Shown: positions 10,251 to 21,210, numbered from the stretch's first letter. The stretch: DNA of 48,837 nt from an uncultured Micrococcales bacterium (GCA_903880095.1 CAIRNX010000006.1:1-48837), one strand, 5' to 3'. Numbers and translations: made by a program. The notes: a model not told the origin generated them from the letters alone.

Positions 10251-10658
10251 ATGTCTAAAGCCCAAATCAGCGCAGTGAAGTATTTTCGCATTACCTCTTA
10301 TATCACCGGCACGTTCTTGATGCTGTTGGTCACCGAGATGGTTGTGCGCTACGGGCTTGGTTATGACTTTTACGCCTTTGGGCCTCACGGTTTGGTGACT
10401 CTAGAGTTGCGTTCGGTTGGAGGCGAGAACGTTGCGCTTTCGAGCGGTTTCAACCTTTCAACCGCGATCTTGATTGTTCACGGTTGGCTCTATGTTGCCT
10501 ATCTCTTCGGTGATTTTAGGCTCTGGACGCTGATGCGATGGAGCTTCACGCGTTTTCTAATAATTGCTGCCGGTGGCGTCGTGCCGATGCTGTCATTCTT
10601 CACCGAGCGCCACTTCAGCAAGGTGGCGAAGGCTCAAATCGAAGGAGAGAGCAATTAA
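10251..10658 (+). CDS. DUF3817 membrane protein
   Basis: This 135-aa protein has three hydrophobic segments (near residues 13-35, 65-85 and 95-112). It begins with [17 protein letters not shown] and contains HGWLYVAYL and a basic RWSFTR loop, the pattern of the actinobacterial DUF3817 family. The C-terminal EIRHF-like ending is here [16 protein letters not shown]. Function is unknown. It sits between SURF1 and guaA, as DUF3817 genes commonly do in Microbacteriaceae and relatives. The ATG lacks a ribosome site and is probably leaderless. The stop codon overlaps the guaA start. Confidence 0.82.
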   Translation: MSKAQISAVKYFRITSYITGTFLMLLVTEMVVRYGLGYDFYAFGPHGLVTLELRSVGGENVALSSGFNLSTAILIVHGWLYVAYLFGDFRLWTLMRWSFTRFLIIAAGGVVPMLSFFTERHFSKVAKAQIEGESN

Positions 10659-12210
10659 CCAGCCAGTACTAGTCGTCGACTTCGGCGCACAATATGCCCA
10701 GCTGATTGCCCGTCGCGTTCGCGAGGCCGGTGTTTACAGCGAGATTGTTCACCACAACGTCACAGCCGCTGAGGTGGCTGCAAAGAAACCTTTGGCGATC
10801 ATTCTCTCTGGTGGTCCGTCTTCGGTTTATGAGGAGGGCTCGCCACAGCTTGATGCTGGGATCCTCGAATTGGGCGTGCCGGTTTTGGGTATTTGCTACG
10901 GGTTTCAGACTTTGGCTAACGCTCTGGGTGGTCGGGTTGATAAGACCGGTAAGCGCGAATACGGCGCAACCGAGCTGACCGTTCGCGCTGGGGGAGAGAT
11001 TCTTGATGGCCAGCCGGCTTCGCAGATTTGCTGGATGTCGCACGGCGACCAGGTGATGGAGGCTCCGGCAGGGTTTGAGGTTTTGGCTTCGACCGAGACC
11101 ACCCCGGTAGCTGCTTTTGCTGACTCGGCTCGCAAGATTTATGGCGTGCAGTGGCACCCCGAGGTTAAGCACTCTCAGTTTGGCCAAAACGTGCTTGAGA
11201 ACTTCTTGCACAAGGCTGCCGGCATTTCTGCCGACTGGAACTCGGGCAACGTTATTGCCGAGCAGGTTGAGAAGATTCGTGCTCAGGTTGGTTCTGACCG
11301 CGTAATTTGTGGTCTTTCGGGTGGTGTTGACTCTGCAGTTGCTGCCGCTCTGGTTCACAAAGCCGTTGGCGACCAGTTGATCTGTGTGTTTGTGAACCAC
11401 GGTTTGCTGCGTGAAGGCGAGGCCGAGCAGGTTGAGCGCGACTACGTTGCAGCAACCGGTATTCGTTTGGTCGTCGTTGATGCCGAGAAGAAATTCTTGG
11501 ACGCGCTTGACGGCGTGACCGACCCAGAAACCAAGCGCAAGATTATTGGCCGCGAATTCATTCGCACCTTCGAAGAGGCGCAGGCCGCTTTGATTGAGGA
11601 GTCGAAGGCCGACAACCGCCCGATCAAGTTCTTGGTTCAGGGCACGCTCTACCCAGACGTTGTTGAGTCTGGTGGCGGGGCGACTGCTGGAATCAAATCG
11701 CATCACAACGTTGGTGGCTTGCCTGACGACCTCGACTTCGAGTTGGTTGAGCCGCTTCGCACCCTGTTCAAAGACGAGGTTCGTGCGATTGGTGCCGAAC
11801 TTGGTTTGCCTGCCGAGATTGTTCAGCGACAGCCTTTCCCAGGCCCAGGCTTGGGCATTCGAATCGTAGGTGCTGTGAGCAAGGAGCGCCTCGACTTGCT
11901 TCGCAAGGCAGATGCGATTGCTCGCTTTGAGCTAAACGCTGCTGGCCTTGACGGCGAAATCTGGCAGTGCCCGGTTGTCTTGCTTGCCGATGTTCGCTCT
12001 GTTGGAGTCCAAGGCGATGGGCGCTCCTATGGTCACCCGATCGTGTTGCGCCCGGTTTCGTCTGAAGACGCAATGACGGCCGACTGGAGCCGCCTGCCAT
12101 ACGACGTGCTTGCCAAGATTTCTAACCGAATCACCAACGAGGTTGCCGGGGTGAACCGAGTCGTGCTCGACGTGACCTCGAAGCCGCCCGGCACCATTGA
12201 GTGGGAGTAA
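10654..12210 (+). CDS. guaA: GMP synthase (glutamine-hydrolysing), ATT start
   Basis: This 518-aa enzyme converts XMP to GMP using glutamine and ATP. The N-terminal class I amidotransferase carries nucleophile Cys81 in LGICYG and the His in GVQWHPEV. The ATP pyrophosphatase domain has the P-loop [10 protein letters not shown], and the C-terminal dimerisation domain ends [17 protein letters not shown]...PPGTIEWE. The family normally begins a few residues before [11 protein letters not shown]. Here the codon at that place is ATT (10654), 7 bases after AAGGAG, and the preceding codons lack ATG, GTG or TTG back to 10573. The alternative TTG 10564 or GTG 10573 would add about 30 residues inside DUF3817 and has no ribosome site. 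ATT initiation is therefore favoured. Confidence 0.95.
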   Translation: MNQPVLVVDFGAQYAQLIARRVREAGVYSEIVHHNVTAAEVAAKKPLAIILSGGPSSVYEEGSPQLDAGILELGVPVLGICYGFQTLANALGGRVDKTGKREYGATELTVRAGGEILDGQPASQICWMSHGDQVMEAPAGFEVLASTETTPVAAFADSARKIYGVQWHPEVKHSQFGQNVLENFLHKAAGISADWNSGNVIAEQVEKIRAQVGSDRVICGLSGGVDSAVAAALVHKAVGDQLICVFVNHGLLREGEAEQVERDYVAATGIRLVVVDAEKKFLDALDGVTDPETKRKIIGREFIRTFEEAQAALIEESKADNRPIKFLVQGTLYPDVVESGGGATAGIKSHHNVGGLPDDLDFELVEPLRTLFKDEVRAIGAELGLPAEIVQRQPFPGPGLGIRIVGAVSKERLDLLRKADAIARFELNAAGLDGEIWQCPVVLLADVRSVGVQGDGRSYGHPIVLRPVSSEDAMTADWSRLPYDVLAKISNRITNEVAGVNRVVLDVTSKPPGTIEWE

Positions 12211-12230
12211 TTAGCGTCGGTTGCTTCGCT

Positions 12231-12236
12231 TAAACT
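12231..12236 (+). promoter_or_regulatory. -10 element TAAACT before pcrA
   Basis: TAAACT lies 8 bases before ATG 12245 and no ribosome binding site is visible, so a leaderless or nearly leaderless transcript is likely. Confidence 0.5.
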
Positions 12237-12244
12237 AGGGGCTT

Positions 12245-14503
12245 ATGCGCGACATCCTCGAAGGCCTAAATCCACAGCAACGCGAAGCGGTTGAATACCG
12301 CGGGCAGGCGTTGCTCATTGTGGCCGGAGCTGGTTCTGGCAAGACCTCGGTGCTGACTCGTCGCATCGCGCACCTCCTGCAGCACAAAGAGGTTTGGCCT
12401 TCGCAGATTCTGGCTATTACCTTTACAAATAAGGCTGCCGGCGAGATGCGCGAGCGTGTGAAGCACATGTTAGGCGAGGGTGCCGATGGCATTTGGCTAA
12501 AGACTTTTCACTCTGCCTGCGTGATGATTTTGCGCCGAGAGTCTGAGCGCCTCGGGCACGACCCAAACTTCACCATTTATGACTCAGGCGATTCGCGCGC
12601 GATTCTCAAGCGCCTGATCAAGGAGTTTGGGGCCGACCTACACAAGCTTTCGCCTGGTGGGGTTGCATCGGCGATTTCGAATGCCAAAAACGAGCTGATT
12701 GGCGCCGACGACTTTGCCAGAAACATCGACCAGAGCGACCCTGCGCAGCGCGCAATTGCCGAAATCTTTACTGCTTATCAGCAGGAGCTGCGCAAGAACA
12801 ATGCTTTTGACTTTGACGACCTGATTGGCGAGACGGTTCACCTGTTCAGGGCTTTCCCAGAGGTGGCTGCCCAATACCAGCGCAAGTTCCGCCAGATTTT
12901 GGTTGACGAATACCAAGACACCAACCACGCGCAATACGCGCTGATTCGCGAACTGACCAAGCCGCTGCCGATCGAGTTTTCTGAGATCGACCCGCGCACC
13001 GGTGAGGTTTTGCCGCCGGCTTCGCTCACTGTGGTTGGCGACAGCGACCAGTCAATCTATGCGTTTCGCGGGGCGAACATTCGCAACATCATTGAGTTCG
13101 AAAAAGACTTTCCGGGCGCGAAGGTGGTTTTGCTAGAGCAGAACTACCGCTCGACCAACAACATCTTGAAGGCCGCGAACGCGGTTATTTCGAACAACTT
13201 TGATCGCCCCGCAAAGAACCTGTGGTCGGCTAAGGGTGACGGCGACAAGATTGTTGGTTACACCGGTTACTCGGGTCACGATGAGGCTCAGTTCATCGCC
13301 GACGAGATAGACAGGCTGCACCGCGAAGGTTTCAGCTACAGCGAGATGGCGGTTTTCTACCGAACCAACGCGCAGACCCGTGCGCTTGAAGAAATCTTTA
13401 TTAGGTCAGCTCTGCCATACCGAGTAATTGGTGGCACAAAGTTCTATGAGCGCCAAGAAATCAAGGACGCGTTTGCTTATTTGGTCGCGATTTCGAACGT
13501 GAAGGATGACCTGGCCGTCCGTCGAATTTTGAACGTGCCAAAGCGCGGCATCGGCGATGCCACCGAGACCCAGTTGGCCAAGTTTGCCGAAGAGCACTCG
13601 ATCTCGGTTCGAGAGTCTCTCTCACATGTTTCTGCAATGCGTTTTGGACCGAAGATCACCGGCGCAATCACCGAGCTCGGCTTCTTGCTAGATGAACTCG
13701 AGGCGCTATCGAAAACCGATACCGTCGACGCTGTTTTGCGAGCCGCCCTTGATCGCTCCGGCTACCGCGAGGCTCTGCGCGCTTCGCGCGACCCGCAAGA
13801 CGAGGCTCGCCTCGAGAACCTCGACGAACTTGTTCAGGTTGCCAAAGAGTTTCAGCGCAACAACCCAGAAGGCAAGCTTGCCGACTTCTTGAACGAGGTT
13901 GCTCTGGTTGCCGCCGCCGACGACATCGTCGACGAGTCTGGCACCGTATCGTTGATGACCCTGCACACCGCGAAGGGTCTCGAGTTCGACGTTGTCTTCT
14001 TGACCGGCATCGAAGAGGGTTTACTGCCGCACAAGATGTCGTTTATTCAGCCTGGCGGCATGGCCGAAGAACGCCGACTCTTCTATGTGGGCATCACGCG
14101 AGCTCGCAAAAAGCTGCACATCTCTTTGGCTTTGGCTCGCTCGATGTTTGGCGACACCGAGCCTTCAACGCCCTCGAGGTATTTGCAGGAGGTGCCGCCA
14201 GAGTTGATCGAATGGCGTGACTCTGGGGCTAAGCGCTCGGAGTTTCGTGCTTCCATCGCCGACACACAAGGTTTCAGATCGGTTGACCGACCAAAGACCG
14301 AGTGGAAGGGCGCGATCTCTTCGGTTCGCAACAACGTCGACATGGTTCTCGAGAAGGGCGACCTCGTTGAGCACGCCGACTTTGGCCGTGGCAAGGTCGT
14401 AAACGTGACCGGTGAAGGCCCGCGCGCAACCGCCGAGATCAATTTTGGGCAAGCTGGCGTCAAGCGCTTGCTGGTTCGAGTAGCACCAATCGAAAAGCTC
14501 TAA
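12245..14503 (+). CDS. pcrA: ATP-dependent DNA helicase PcrA/UvrD
   Basis: This 752-aa superfamily 1A helicase unwinds DNA 3'-5' in nucleotide excision repair and in removal of stalled complexes. All motifs are in order: Q motif LNPQQREAV, motif I AGAGSGKT (near 28-35), Ia [82 protein letters not shown]. The C-terminus ([15 protein letters not shown]...) is the Tudor-like RNA polymerase-interacting domain of PcrA/UvrD1. Length is normal for actinobacterial UvrD1. Confidence 0.97.
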   Translation: MRDILEGLNPQQREAVEYRGQALLIVAGAGSGKTSVLTRRIAHLLQHKEVWPSQILAITFTNKAAGEMRERVKHMLGEGADGIWLKTFHSACVMILRRESERLGHDPNFTIYDSGDSRAILKRLIKEFGADLHKLSPGGVASAISNAKNELIGADDFARNIDQSDPAQRAIAEIFTAYQQELRKNNAFDFDDLIGETVHLFRAFPEVAAQYQRKFRQILVDEYQDTNHAQYALIRELTKPLPIEFSEIDPRTGEVLPPASLTVVGDSDQSIYAFRGANIRNIIEFEKDFPGAKVVLLEQNYRSTNNILKAANAVISNNFDRPAKNLWSAKGDGDKIVGYTGYSGHDEAQFIADEIDRLHREGFSYSEMAVFYRTNAQTRALEEIFIRSALPYRVIGGTKFYERQEIKDAFAYLVAISNVKDDLAVRRILNVPKRGIGDATETQLAKFAEEHSISVRESLSHVSAMRFGPKITGAITELGFLLDELEALSKTDTVDAVLRAALDRSGYREALRASRDPQDEARLENLDELVQVAKEFQRNNPEGKLADFLNEVALVAAADDIVDESGTVSLMTLHTAKGLEFDVVFLTGIEEGLLPHKMSFIQPGGMAEERRLFYVGITRARKKLHISLALARSMFGDTEPSTPSRYLQEVPPELIEWRDSGAKRSEFRASIADTQGFRSVDRPKTEWKGAISSVRNNVDMVLEKGDLVEHADFGRGKVVNVTGEGPRATAEINFGQAGVKRLLVRVAPIEKL

Positions 14504-14519
14504 ACTAGAGAAACAAAGT

Positions 14520-14533
14520 CCGCCGTCTGGCGG
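14520..14533 (+). other. Small hairpin in the sucC leader
   Basis: CCGCC-GTCT-GGCGG is a perfect 5-bp stem with a 4-base loop, 20 bases before the sucC start. It lacks a T-run, so it is more likely a leader structure than a terminator. Confidence 0.35.
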
Positions 14534-14552
14534 TAGAGAAACGGAATTCAAC

Positions 14553-15710
14553 GTGGATTTGTTTGAGTATCAGGCACGCGACCTGTTCGAAAGTTACAAC
14601 ATTCCGGTGCTTCAAGGCATCGTCGCAGACACCCCAGAAGAGGTTGAGGCTGCAGCCGCAAAGATTGGCGGCACCGTTGTCGTCAAGGCTCAGGTGAAAG
14701 CCGGTGGTCGAGGCAAGGCAGGCGGTGTAAAGGTTGCACACAGCCCAGCCGAGGCTCGCGAGCTGAGCGAAAAGATTTTTGGTCTAGACATCAAGGGCCA
14801 CGTCGTCAAGCGCGTAATGGTTGCCCAGGGTGCTTCGATCGACAAGGAGTACTACTTCAGCGTGCTTTTGGACCGGTCGAACCGCACGTTCCTTGCGCTT
14901 TGCAGCGTTGAGGGCGGCATGGAAATCGAGCAGCTCGCCGAGGAGCGCCCAGAGGCGCTTGCCAAGGTTCCGGTTGACGCCGTTAAGGGCATCGACCTTG
15001 CTCTAGCAACCTCGATTGCCAAGCAGGGCGGCTTCGATGACGCCACCGCAGCGAAGGTTGCTCCGGTAATCGCAAAGCTTTACGAAGTATTCGTTAAAGA
15101 AGACGCAACCCTCGTTGAGGTCAACCCGTTGGTTGAAACCAAGGACGGCCAGATTCTTGCTCTAGATGGCAAGGTCACCCTCGACGACAACGCCGAGTTC
15201 CGTCACGAGCGCACCTCAATGGAGCGCGATGTTCTTGACCCGCTAGAGGCTAAGGCCAAGGCTTGGGATCTGAACTACGTGAAGCTTGACGGCGAGGTCG
15301 GAATCATCGGTAACGGTGCCGGCCTGGTTATGTCGACCCTCGACGTAGTCGCCTACGCGGGCGAGCGCCACGGTGGCGTGAAGCCAGCAAACTTCTTGGA
15401 CATCGGCGGCGGTGCCTCGGCTGAGGTTATGGCCAACGGCCTCGATGTCATTCTTGGTGACCCACAGGTGAAGAGCGTTTTCGTAAACGTCTTCGGTGGA
15501 ATCACCGCTTGCGACGCGGTTGCCAACGGCATCGTCGGCGCACTCGAGAAGCTTGGCGCGTCTGCGTCTAAGCCACTGGTTGTTCGACTAGACGGCAACA
15601 ACGTTGCCGAGGGTCGCCGCATTCTTGCCGAGCGCAACCACCCGCTAGTAACCGTCGTAGAGACCATGGACGAAGCTGCCGATAAGGCCGCCGAGTTGGC
15701 TAACCGCTAG
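14553..15710 (+). CDS. sucC: Succinyl-CoA synthetase (ADP-forming) beta subunit
   Basis: The 385-aa beta subunit binds nucleotide and, with SucD, interconverts succinyl-CoA and succinate with substrate-level phosphorylation in the TCA cycle. It has the ATP-grasp fold: [22 protein letters not shown] at the start, [18 protein letters not shown] (nucleotide binding), LVEVNPLV, and the [12 protein letters not shown] and [10 protein letters not shown] CoA-ligase segments. It starts with GTG 14553; only a weak GGAA ribosome site is present. sucD follows after 21 bases. Confidence 0.98.
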   Translation: MDLFEYQARDLFESYNIPVLQGIVADTPEEVEAAAAKIGGTVVVKAQVKAGGRGKAGGVKVAHSPAEARELSEKIFGLDIKGHVVKRVMVAQGASIDKEYYFSVLLDRSNRTFLALCSVEGGMEIEQLAEERPEALAKVPVDAVKGIDLALATSIAKQGGFDDATAAKVAPVIAKLYEVFVKEDATLVEVNPLVETKDGQILALDGKVTLDDNAEFRHERTSMERDVLDPLEAKAKAWDLNYVKLDGEVGIIGNGAGLVMSTLDVVAYAGERHGGVKPANFLDIGGGASAEVMANGLDVILGDPQVKSVFVNVFGGITACDAVANGIVGALEKLGASASKPLVVRLDGNNVAEGRRILAERNHPLVTVVETMDEAADKAAELANR

Positions 15711-15731
15711 AGATTTAGAAGGAAAACAAAA

Positions 15732-16619
15732 ATGGCTATTTTTCTAGATGAAAACTCAAAGATCATCGTTCAGGGCATGACCGGCTCTGAGGGCATGAAG
15801 CACACTGCTCGCATGCTCAAGGGTGGCTCAAACATCGTTGGTGGCGTGAACCCACGCAAAGCCGGCGAAACCGTCGAGATCGACGGCAAGGAGCTACCGG
15901 TGTTTGGCACCGTTGCTGAGGCAATGGCCGCTACCGGCGCAAACGTTTCGGTAATCTTCGTGCCACCAGCTTTTGCAAAGGCAGCAGTGATTGAGGCAAT
16001 TGACGCCGAGATTGGTCTTGCAGTTGTGATCACCGAGGGAATCCCGGTTCACGACAGCGCGACCTTCTGGGCTTACAGCTGCTCGAAGGGCAACAAGACC
16101 AGCATCATCGGTCCAAACTGCCCAGGCATCATCAGCCCAGGAAAATCGAACGCTGGAATCACGCCTTCAGACATCACCGGCGCTGGCCCAATCGGCCTGG
16201 TTTCGAAGTCGGGAACCCTGACCTACCAAATGATGTTCGAACTTCGCGACATCGGAATGTCGACCGCAATCGGCATTGGTGGCGACCCAATCATTGGCAC
16301 CACTCACATCGATGCACTCGAGGCATTCCAGGCCGACCCTGAAACCAAGGCGATTGTTCTTATCGGTGAAATCGGTGGCGACTCTGAAGAGAAGGCCGCC
16401 GCCTACATCAAGGAGCACGTAACCAAGCCGGTAGTGGCTTATGTTGCCGGGTTCACCGCACCAGAGGGCAAGACCATGGGTCACGCTGGTGCAATTGTTT
16501 CTGGTTCAGCCGGAACCGCTCAAGCCAAGAAGGAAGCCTTCGAAGCAGCTGGCGTGAAGGTTGGCAAAACCCCGAGCGAAACCGCAGCGCTTATGCGCGA
16601 GGTTTACGCAGCGCTATAA
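15732..16619 (+). CDS. sucD: Succinyl-CoA synthetase alpha subunit
   Basis: The 295-aa alpha subunit binds CoA and carries the phosphohistidine. It opens [25 protein letters not shown] (CoA-binding Rossmann fold), has [17 protein letters not shown] and [12 protein letters not shown], and the active-site His lies in [18 protein letters not shown]. The ATG follows an AGAAGGA site. The gene is paired with sucC and is followed three bases later by the perM-like gene. Confidence 0.98.
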   Translation: MAIFLDENSKIIVQGMTGSEGMKHTARMLKGGSNIVGGVNPRKAGETVEIDGKELPVFGTVAEAMAATGANVSVIFVPPAFAKAAVIEAIDAEIGLAVVITEGIPVHDSATFWAYSCSKGNKTSIIGPNCPGIISPGKSNAGITPSDITGAGPIGLVSKSGTLTYQMMFELRDIGMSTAIGIGGDPIIGTTHIDALEAFQADPETKAIVLIGEIGGDSEEKAAAYIKEHVTKPVVAYVAGFTAPEGKTMGHAGAIVSGSAGTAQAKKEAFEAAGVKVGKTPSETAALMREVYAAL

Positions 16620-16622
16620 ACG

Positions 16623-17894
16623 TTGGCTAACGAACAGGGCTCTTCGCGCCGCATCAGTTTTCTGACTGGCGCGCTAGATGCCCTGTTCGTTTTAACCGTC
16701 TCAATCGCTTTCTTGGTGCTTTCAAGCACAATCATCTGGTTGATCGAAAACACGGCGAGCACCAAGTGGATCGAAACCTTTAGAGGTGCTTTGGACGTCT
16801 GGTTTGTCGCCCACGGCGTTGGCTTACATGTGGCCGGTGGAGTGATCGAAGGTATCGCGAGCCCAGCATTCAACTTTTCTCTGGCTCCGCTCGGCTTGGT
16901 TGGCTTGATTCTTTTGTTCGGTCGCCGAACCGCACATCGTCTGGTGAACACCACCGAGCTTTGGCCGGCATGGGTTGGCGCAATCGGCGTCTACTGGGCG
17001 GCGGCTTTTATTCTGACCCCGTTGGCATCAACCCCTGGCGTCGCACCTATTTCGGCCGAGGCAGCCTTCTTGCCGCCGCTGGTTTATGGCTCGTCGGTGG
17101 TATTTTCGAGTTTGATCTACAAGGGCCCTCGCACGGCTGTGCCGCTAGTCACGGCTCGCGAACGTGAAGCTTTTAGAAACTGGATTGAAGACTTCAGAGA
17201 CCGCGGCAACTGGTTTATCAGTTCGATTAGTGCCCCCGTGCTTCGCGCGGGTACGGCAATCGTCGCTTCGCTCTTGGCAGTCTCTGCGCTTGCCATCGGG
17301 CTTCTGCTGATATTCAACTGGGTCAACGTGATTCGACTATATGAAGCACTGCAGGCAGGGCTCCTGGGTGGAATCACTTTGACGTTTGGGCAGATGGCTC
17401 TGCTACCAAATATTGCCGTTTATGGCGCGTCATGGCTAACCGGCACGGGTTTCTCTATCGGCACCGGCTCTCACGTCAGCCCTCTGGGAACCGAGCTTGG
17501 GCCAGTGCCCGCGTTCCCAATTTTCGGAGCGCTGCCAGTGGGTAGTTTCGGTTGGGGCATGGTGGCAGTCGCCGTGCCCGTCGTCATTGCCTTCATGGCG
17601 ACACTCGCAATCAAGCGTCACGCCGAAGCCGTGAGATTCAACTTCGCCTCGCCACTTGCCGCGGCGCTCTCGGTTGGCGTTGGTGTTGGCGTCGTCGCCG
17701 GTGTAGAGCTCGGGATCCTTGGTTGGTTGGCTTCTGGCGGCATAGGGCCAGACCGCCTCAGCTTTTTTGGTGTGAACCCTTGGGTCTTAGCGCTGGTTAC
17801 TTTTATTGAGGTCGCTCCTGCGGCAACGCTCGCGGCGTTCTACAGCACCAGACCGCAGAAGGCCAGCCCGATTCCGGAGCATCTGAAAAGGTAA
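16623..17894 (+). CDS. perM: DUF6350 / PerM-like multi-span membrane protein
   Basis: This 423-aa protein has around nine to ten hydrophobic segments and no enzymatic motif. It belongs by content and position to the actinobacterial DUF6350 family, whose Mycobacterium tuberculosis member PerM (Rv0955) lies in the same neighbourhood, sucC-sucD-perM-purN-purH, and is tied to cell division and persistence. The segment GITLTFGQMALLPNIAVYGASWLTGTGFSIG and the later PLGSFGWG-like region (here LPVGSFGWG) are the better-conserved core. The start is TTG 16623, just after the sucD stop and without a clear ribosome site. The name is by family and synteny. Confidence 0.8.
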   Translation: MANEQGSSRRISFLTGALDALFVLTVSIAFLVLSSTIIWLIENTASTKWIETFRGALDVWFVAHGVGLHVAGGVIEGIASPAFNFSLAPLGLVGLILLFGRRTAHRLVNTTELWPAWVGAIGVYWAAAFILTPLASTPGVAPISAEAAFLPPLVYGSSVVFSSLIYKGPRTAVPLVTAREREAFRNWIEDFRDRGNWFISSISAPVLRAGTAIVASLLAVSALAIGLLLIFNWVNVIRLYEALQAGLLGGITLTFGQMALLPNIAVYGASWLTGTGFSIGTGSHVSPLGTELGPVPAFPIFGALPVGSFGWGMVAVAVPVVIAFMATLAIKRHAEAVRFNFASPLAAALSVGVGVGVVAGVELGILGWLASGGIGPDRLSFFGVNPWVLALVTFIEVAPAATLAAFYSTRPQKASPIPEHLKR

Positions 17895-17897
17895 ACT
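17892..17897 (+). promoter_or_regulatory. -10 element TAAACT for leaderless purN
   Basis: TAAACT overlaps the end of the perM-like gene and is separated from GTG 17904 by 6 bases. No ribosome site precedes the GTG. Confidence 0.55.
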
Positions 17898-17903
17898 TTC
17901 AAA

Positions 17904-18494
17904 GTGCTCTCGGTCGTAGTCCTCATCTCAGGTTCAGGTTCAAACCTGCGCGCCCTGCTTGAAGCGACTGAAGACCCTCGCATGCCGATTCGAATCTTGG
18001 CCGTTGGTTCAGACAACGCAGCAACTGGCCTTGAGCATGCCGAACTCTTCGGTATTCCGACCTTCGTCGTTTCGCCGGGCGCGTTTGCCTCGCGCGAAGA
18101 GTGGGCGAAGATGCTGCTCGAAAACATAAAGTTTTGGAACCCCGACCTCGTTGTCTTGGCCGGATTCATGCGCATTTTGCCGCCAGAGTTTGTTGCCGCG
18201 CTTTCGCCAAACCTAATCAACACCCACCCGTCATTGCTGCCGAAGTACCCCGGCGCGCATGCGGTTCGCGACGCACTGGCCGACGGCGCTGCCGTCACCG
18301 GCGTCACCATTCACGTAGTCGACGAAGGAGTCGACACCGGCCCGCACATTGCGCAAGCAGAGGTTGCGGTGCTCCCAGACGAAACCGAGCATGAGCTTCA
18401 CGAGCGCATCAAGGTTGTCGAAAGGGAACTCCTTATCAAGACAGTGGCCGATATCGCCAAGGGGCGAATCGACCTACAAACACTCAAGGGATAA
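17904..18494 (+). CDS. purN: Phosphoribosylglycinamide formyltransferase
   Basis: This 196-aa enzyme transfers a formyl group from 10-formyl-THF to GAR, step 3 of purine synthesis. It starts [16 protein letters not shown] (phosphate loop), and has the formyl-THF site [13 protein letters not shown] and the catalytic [20 protein letters not shown]...[19 protein letters not shown], with the Asn-His-Asp triad in place. Start GTG 17904 is just beyond a TAAACT box, so initiation is probably leaderless. purH begins 3 bases after its stop. Confidence 0.97.
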   Translation: MLSVVVLISGSGSNLRALLEATEDPRMPIRILAVGSDNAATGLEHAELFGIPTFVVSPGAFASREEWAKMLLENIKFWNPDLVVLAGFMRILPPEFVAALSPNLINTHPSLLPKYPGAHAVRDALADGAAVTGVTIHVVDEGVDTGPHIAQAEVAVLPDETEHELHERIKVVERELLIKTVADIAKGRIDLQTLKG

Positions 18495-18496
18495 CC

Positions 18497-20149
18497 GTGG
18501 CAGCACACAACGATCACAAGCCGAGCGACTACCGCCACCGCGACCGCGTGCCGGTGAAGCGTGCACTGATTTCGGTGAGCGACAAAACCGGACTTCTCGA
18601 GCTCGCCTCTGGCCTCTATGCAAGCGGTGTCGCAATCGTTTCTACCGGCTCAACGGCCAAGACAATCGCCGAGTCTGGGATTCCGGTTACCGAGGTTTCG
18701 CAAGTCACCGGGTTTCCTGAATCGCTTGACGGGCGCGTCAAGACGCTTCACCCAAAGGTGCACGGCGGCCTGCTTGCCGACCTTCGCCTAGCGGCTCACG
18801 AAGAGCAGCTTGCCGAACTTGGCATCGAGGCATTTGAGCTAGTCGTTGTTAACCTTTACCCGTTTGTTCAGACCGTTGCCTCTGGCGCAAAAGGCGATGC
18901 CGTTGTTGAGCAGATCGACATTGGCGGCCCCGCCATGGTTCGAGCATCGGCAAAAAACCACGCAAACGTGGCCATCGTTGTTGACCCGAGCCGTTACGGC
19001 GAGGTTATCGCTGCGGTCGTCGATGGCGGCACCACGCTTTCTCAGCGCCGCAACCTGGCCGCAGCCGCGTTCGCCCACACAGCGAGTTACGACAAAGCGG
19101 TAGCCGATTGGTTCGCCGGCGAACTTGACGCCGAGTGGCGCCGCGAGGCTGGCCAGAGCACCGAAAACCAGACCAAAAACCCTGGCTTCCCCAGCCACCT
19201 AGTTGTTGAGGGTGACCTCGTCAACGTTCTTCGCTACGGTGAAAACTCGCATCAGGCCGCAGCCCTATACCGCAGCGTTGGTGAAAGTGCAGTTGCCGGC
19301 ATCGCGCAGGCTCGCCTACTAAACGGCAAAGAGATGTCTTACAACAACTACGTCGACGCCGATGCGGCCCTGCGCGCAGCCTTTGACCACGCCGAGGCAG
19401 CCGTAGCCATCGTCAAGCACGCCAACCCTTGCGGCATTGCAGTCGCCGATGCAGACGCTGCCGACCCGATTGCCTCTGCTCACGCCAAGGCGCACGTTTG
19501 TGACCCGGTTTCGGCTTTCGGTGGCGTGGTCGCTGCCAACCGCCCCGTTACTCGCGCAATGGCCGAGCAGGTCAACGGTATTTTCACCGAGGTGATTGTT
19601 GCACCAAGCTATGAGCTTGCGGCACTCGAGATTCTCACCCAGAAGAAGAACCTGCGCGTCCTCGAGTTGCCTGCCAACTTTTCGCGTGAATCGCTTGAGG
19701 CTCGCCAGATCTCGGGCGGCTTGCTGCTTCAAGAGCCAGACAGCTTCGCGAACCTTGCCGTCGCCAACTGGACGCTCGTCTCGGGCGCCAAGGCAGACCC
19801 GCAGACATACGCCGACCTAGAGTTCGCGTGGCGCGCTTGCCGCGCGGTGAAGTCAAACGGCATCTTGCTCGCTAAAGAGGGCGCAAGCGTTGGTATCGGT
19901 ATGGGGCAGGTTAACCGAGTCGACTCTTGCCGGCTAGCGGTCGACCGCGCGACCGTTCGCGCCAAGGGTTCGGTTGCCGCTTCAGACGCATTCTTTCCGT
20001 TCAAAGACGGCGTCGAGATTCTGATCGAGGCCGGCGTTCGTGCCATCGTTCAGCCCGGTGGTTCGATGCGTGACCAAGAGGTCATCGACGCAGCGAAAGA
20101 AGCCGGAATCACCATGTACTTCACCAATGAGCGTCACTTCTACCACTAA
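18497..20149 (+). CDS. purH: Bifunctional AICAR transformylase / IMP cyclohydrolase
   Basis: This 550-aa protein carries out the last two steps of IMP synthesis. The N-terminal MGS-like cyclohydrolase domain begins [16 protein letters not shown] and includes [11 protein letters not shown] and [15 protein letters not shown]. The C-terminal transformylase domain has [19 protein letters not shown] (catalytic Lys-His), [11 protein letters not shown] and the closing FFPFKDGVE...[12 protein letters not shown]. An extra charged tail of about 20 residues precedes the usual start. GTG 18497 is behind an AAGGG site and closely follows purN, so the two form an operon. Confidence 0.97.
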   Translation: MAAHNDHKPSDYRHRDRVPVKRALISVSDKTGLLELASGLYASGVAIVSTGSTAKTIAESGIPVTEVSQVTGFPESLDGRVKTLHPKVHGGLLADLRLAAHEEQLAELGIEAFELVVVNLYPFVQTVASGAKGDAVVEQIDIGGPAMVRASAKNHANVAIVVDPSRYGEVIAAVVDGGTTLSQRRNLAAAAFAHTASYDKAVADWFAGELDAEWRREAGQSTENQTKNPGFPSHLVVEGDLVNVLRYGENSHQAAALYRSVGESAVAGIAQARLLNGKEMSYNNYVDADAALRAAFDHAEAAVAIVKHANPCGIAVADADAADPIASAHAKAHVCDPVSAFGGVVAANRPVTRAMAEQVNGIFTEVIVAPSYELAALEILTQKKNLRVLELPANFSRESLEARQISGGLLLQEPDSFANLAVANWTLVSGAKADPQTYADLEFAWRACRAVKSNGILLAKEGASVGIGMGQVNRVDSCRLAVDRATVRAKGSVAASDAFFPFKDGVEILIEAGVRAIVQPGGSMRDQEVIDAAKEAGITMYFTNERHFYH

Positions 20150-20161
20150 ACAAAACGGGTT

Positions 20162-20185
20162 TAGGCTATTACTTAAACCAATTCC
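20162..20185 (+). promoter_or_regulatory. mdh promoter region
   Basis: TAGGCT (20162-20167) in a TAGGCTATTAC context resembles the TAGGCTAATAA before icd. GGTTTA (20159-20164) and TAAACC (20174-20179) form an inverted repeat. The start codon is 34 bases beyond the putative -10. Confidence 0.4.
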
Positions 20186-20200
20186 CAAAAGGAGACCACC

Positions 20201-21157
20201 ATGTCACGTCACGGCAAAGTTTCGGTTATCGGAGCAGGCTTTTACGGCACCACCACAGCCCAGCGTCTAGCTGAGTACGACATATTCGAGACCGTCGTGC
20301 TAACTGACATTCTCGATGGCAAGCCTCAGGGCGTCGCCCTCGACATCAACCAGAGCCGCCCGGTTGAAGGTTTTGAGACCGAAGTTGTTGGCGCAACCAC
20401 TCTTCCTGACGGTTCTGGCTACGAGGCCATCTCCGACAGCGACATCGTAGTGATCACAGCAGGTTTGCCTCGCAAGCCAGGCATGACCCGCATGGACCTA
20501 CTCGAGGTGAACGCGGGCATCGTTGGTGGCGTTGCTAAGAACATTGCAAAGTATGCACCAAACGCCGTGATTCTCGTGGTTTCTAACCCGCTAGACGAGA
20601 TGACCGCGCTAGCGCAGAAGGCTTCGGGGTTCCCTAAGGAGCGCGTCATCGGCCAAGCTGGCGTTCTTGACACCGCCCGCTTCACCAACTTTGTTGCCGA
20701 AGCAACCGGCGCTAAGGTCGGCGACGTCAAGACCCTAACTCTTGGCTCGCACGGCGAGACCATGGTTCCGGTGCCAAGCGTTTCGACTGTAAACGGCAAG
20801 AAGATTGTTGATGTTCTAGGCGCTGAGAAGGTTGCCGAACTTGTCGACCGCACCCGCAATGGTGGCGCAGAGATTGTTGCTCTTCTAAAGACTGGTTCTG
20901 CCTACTACGCACCAAGCGCGGCGGTTGCCCGCATGGCTAAGGCTGTTCACGAAGACTCTGGCGCAACCTTCCCGGTTTGCGCATGGGTTGACGGTGAATT
21001 CGGCATCTCAGGTGTTTATCTGGGTGTCGAAGCGCAGCTGGGTAAGGGCGGCATAAAGCAGGTCGTCGAGACCCCGCTAGACGCAGACGAACTTGCAGCC
21101 CTTAAGGTTGCTGCCGAGGCAGTTCGCGCCAAGCAGGCAGACGTAGAAAACCTCTAA
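20201..21157 (+). CDS. mdh: NAD-dependent malate dehydrogenase (LDH-like type)
   Basis: The 318-aa protein is the TCA-cycle malate/oxaloacetate dehydrogenase of the lactate-dehydrogenase-like group. Visible are the Rossmann motif VIGAGFYGTTTAQ, the cofactor aspartate in VVLTDILDG, the substrate loop GLPRKPGMTRMDLL (Arg at the specificity position indicates malate rather than lactate), VVSNPLDEMT and the catalytic His in LGSHGETMVPVPS. The ATG at 20201 has an AAAAGGAGA site. It is monocistronic, flanked by its own promoter and a terminator hairpin. Confidence 0.95.
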   Translation: MSRHGKVSVIGAGFYGTTTAQRLAEYDIFETVVLTDILDGKPQGVALDINQSRPVEGFETEVVGATTLPDGSGYEAISDSDIVVITAGLPRKPGMTRMDLLEVNAGIVGGVAKNIAKYAPNAVILVVSNPLDEMTALAQKASGFPKERVIGQAGVLDTARFTNFVAEATGAKVGDVKTLTLGSHGETMVPVPSVSTVNGKKIVDVLGAEKVAELVDRTRNGGAEIVALLKTGSAYYAPSAAVARMAKAVHEDSGATFPVCAWVDGEFGISGVYLGVEAQLGKGGIKQVVETPLDADELAALKVAAEAVRAKQADVENL

Positions 21158-21165
21158 AAAACCTA

Positions 21166-21210
21166 AACACGGAAGGCCGCTTGAGAAATAACTCAGTGGC
21201 CTTTCGTGTT
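21166..21210 (+). terminator. Terminator hairpin after mdh
   Basis: A 13-bp stem (arms 21166-21178 and 21198-21210, one G:U pair) is extended inside by TGAG/CTCA. No U-run follows, which is common for actinobacterial terminators. Confidence 0.7.

Noticed and set aside
10669-11706. 345-codon open frame on the minus strand opposite guaA
   Set aside because: It lies entirely opposite the conserved guaA coding sequence, has no ribosome site or recognisable domain, and is explained by codon bias.
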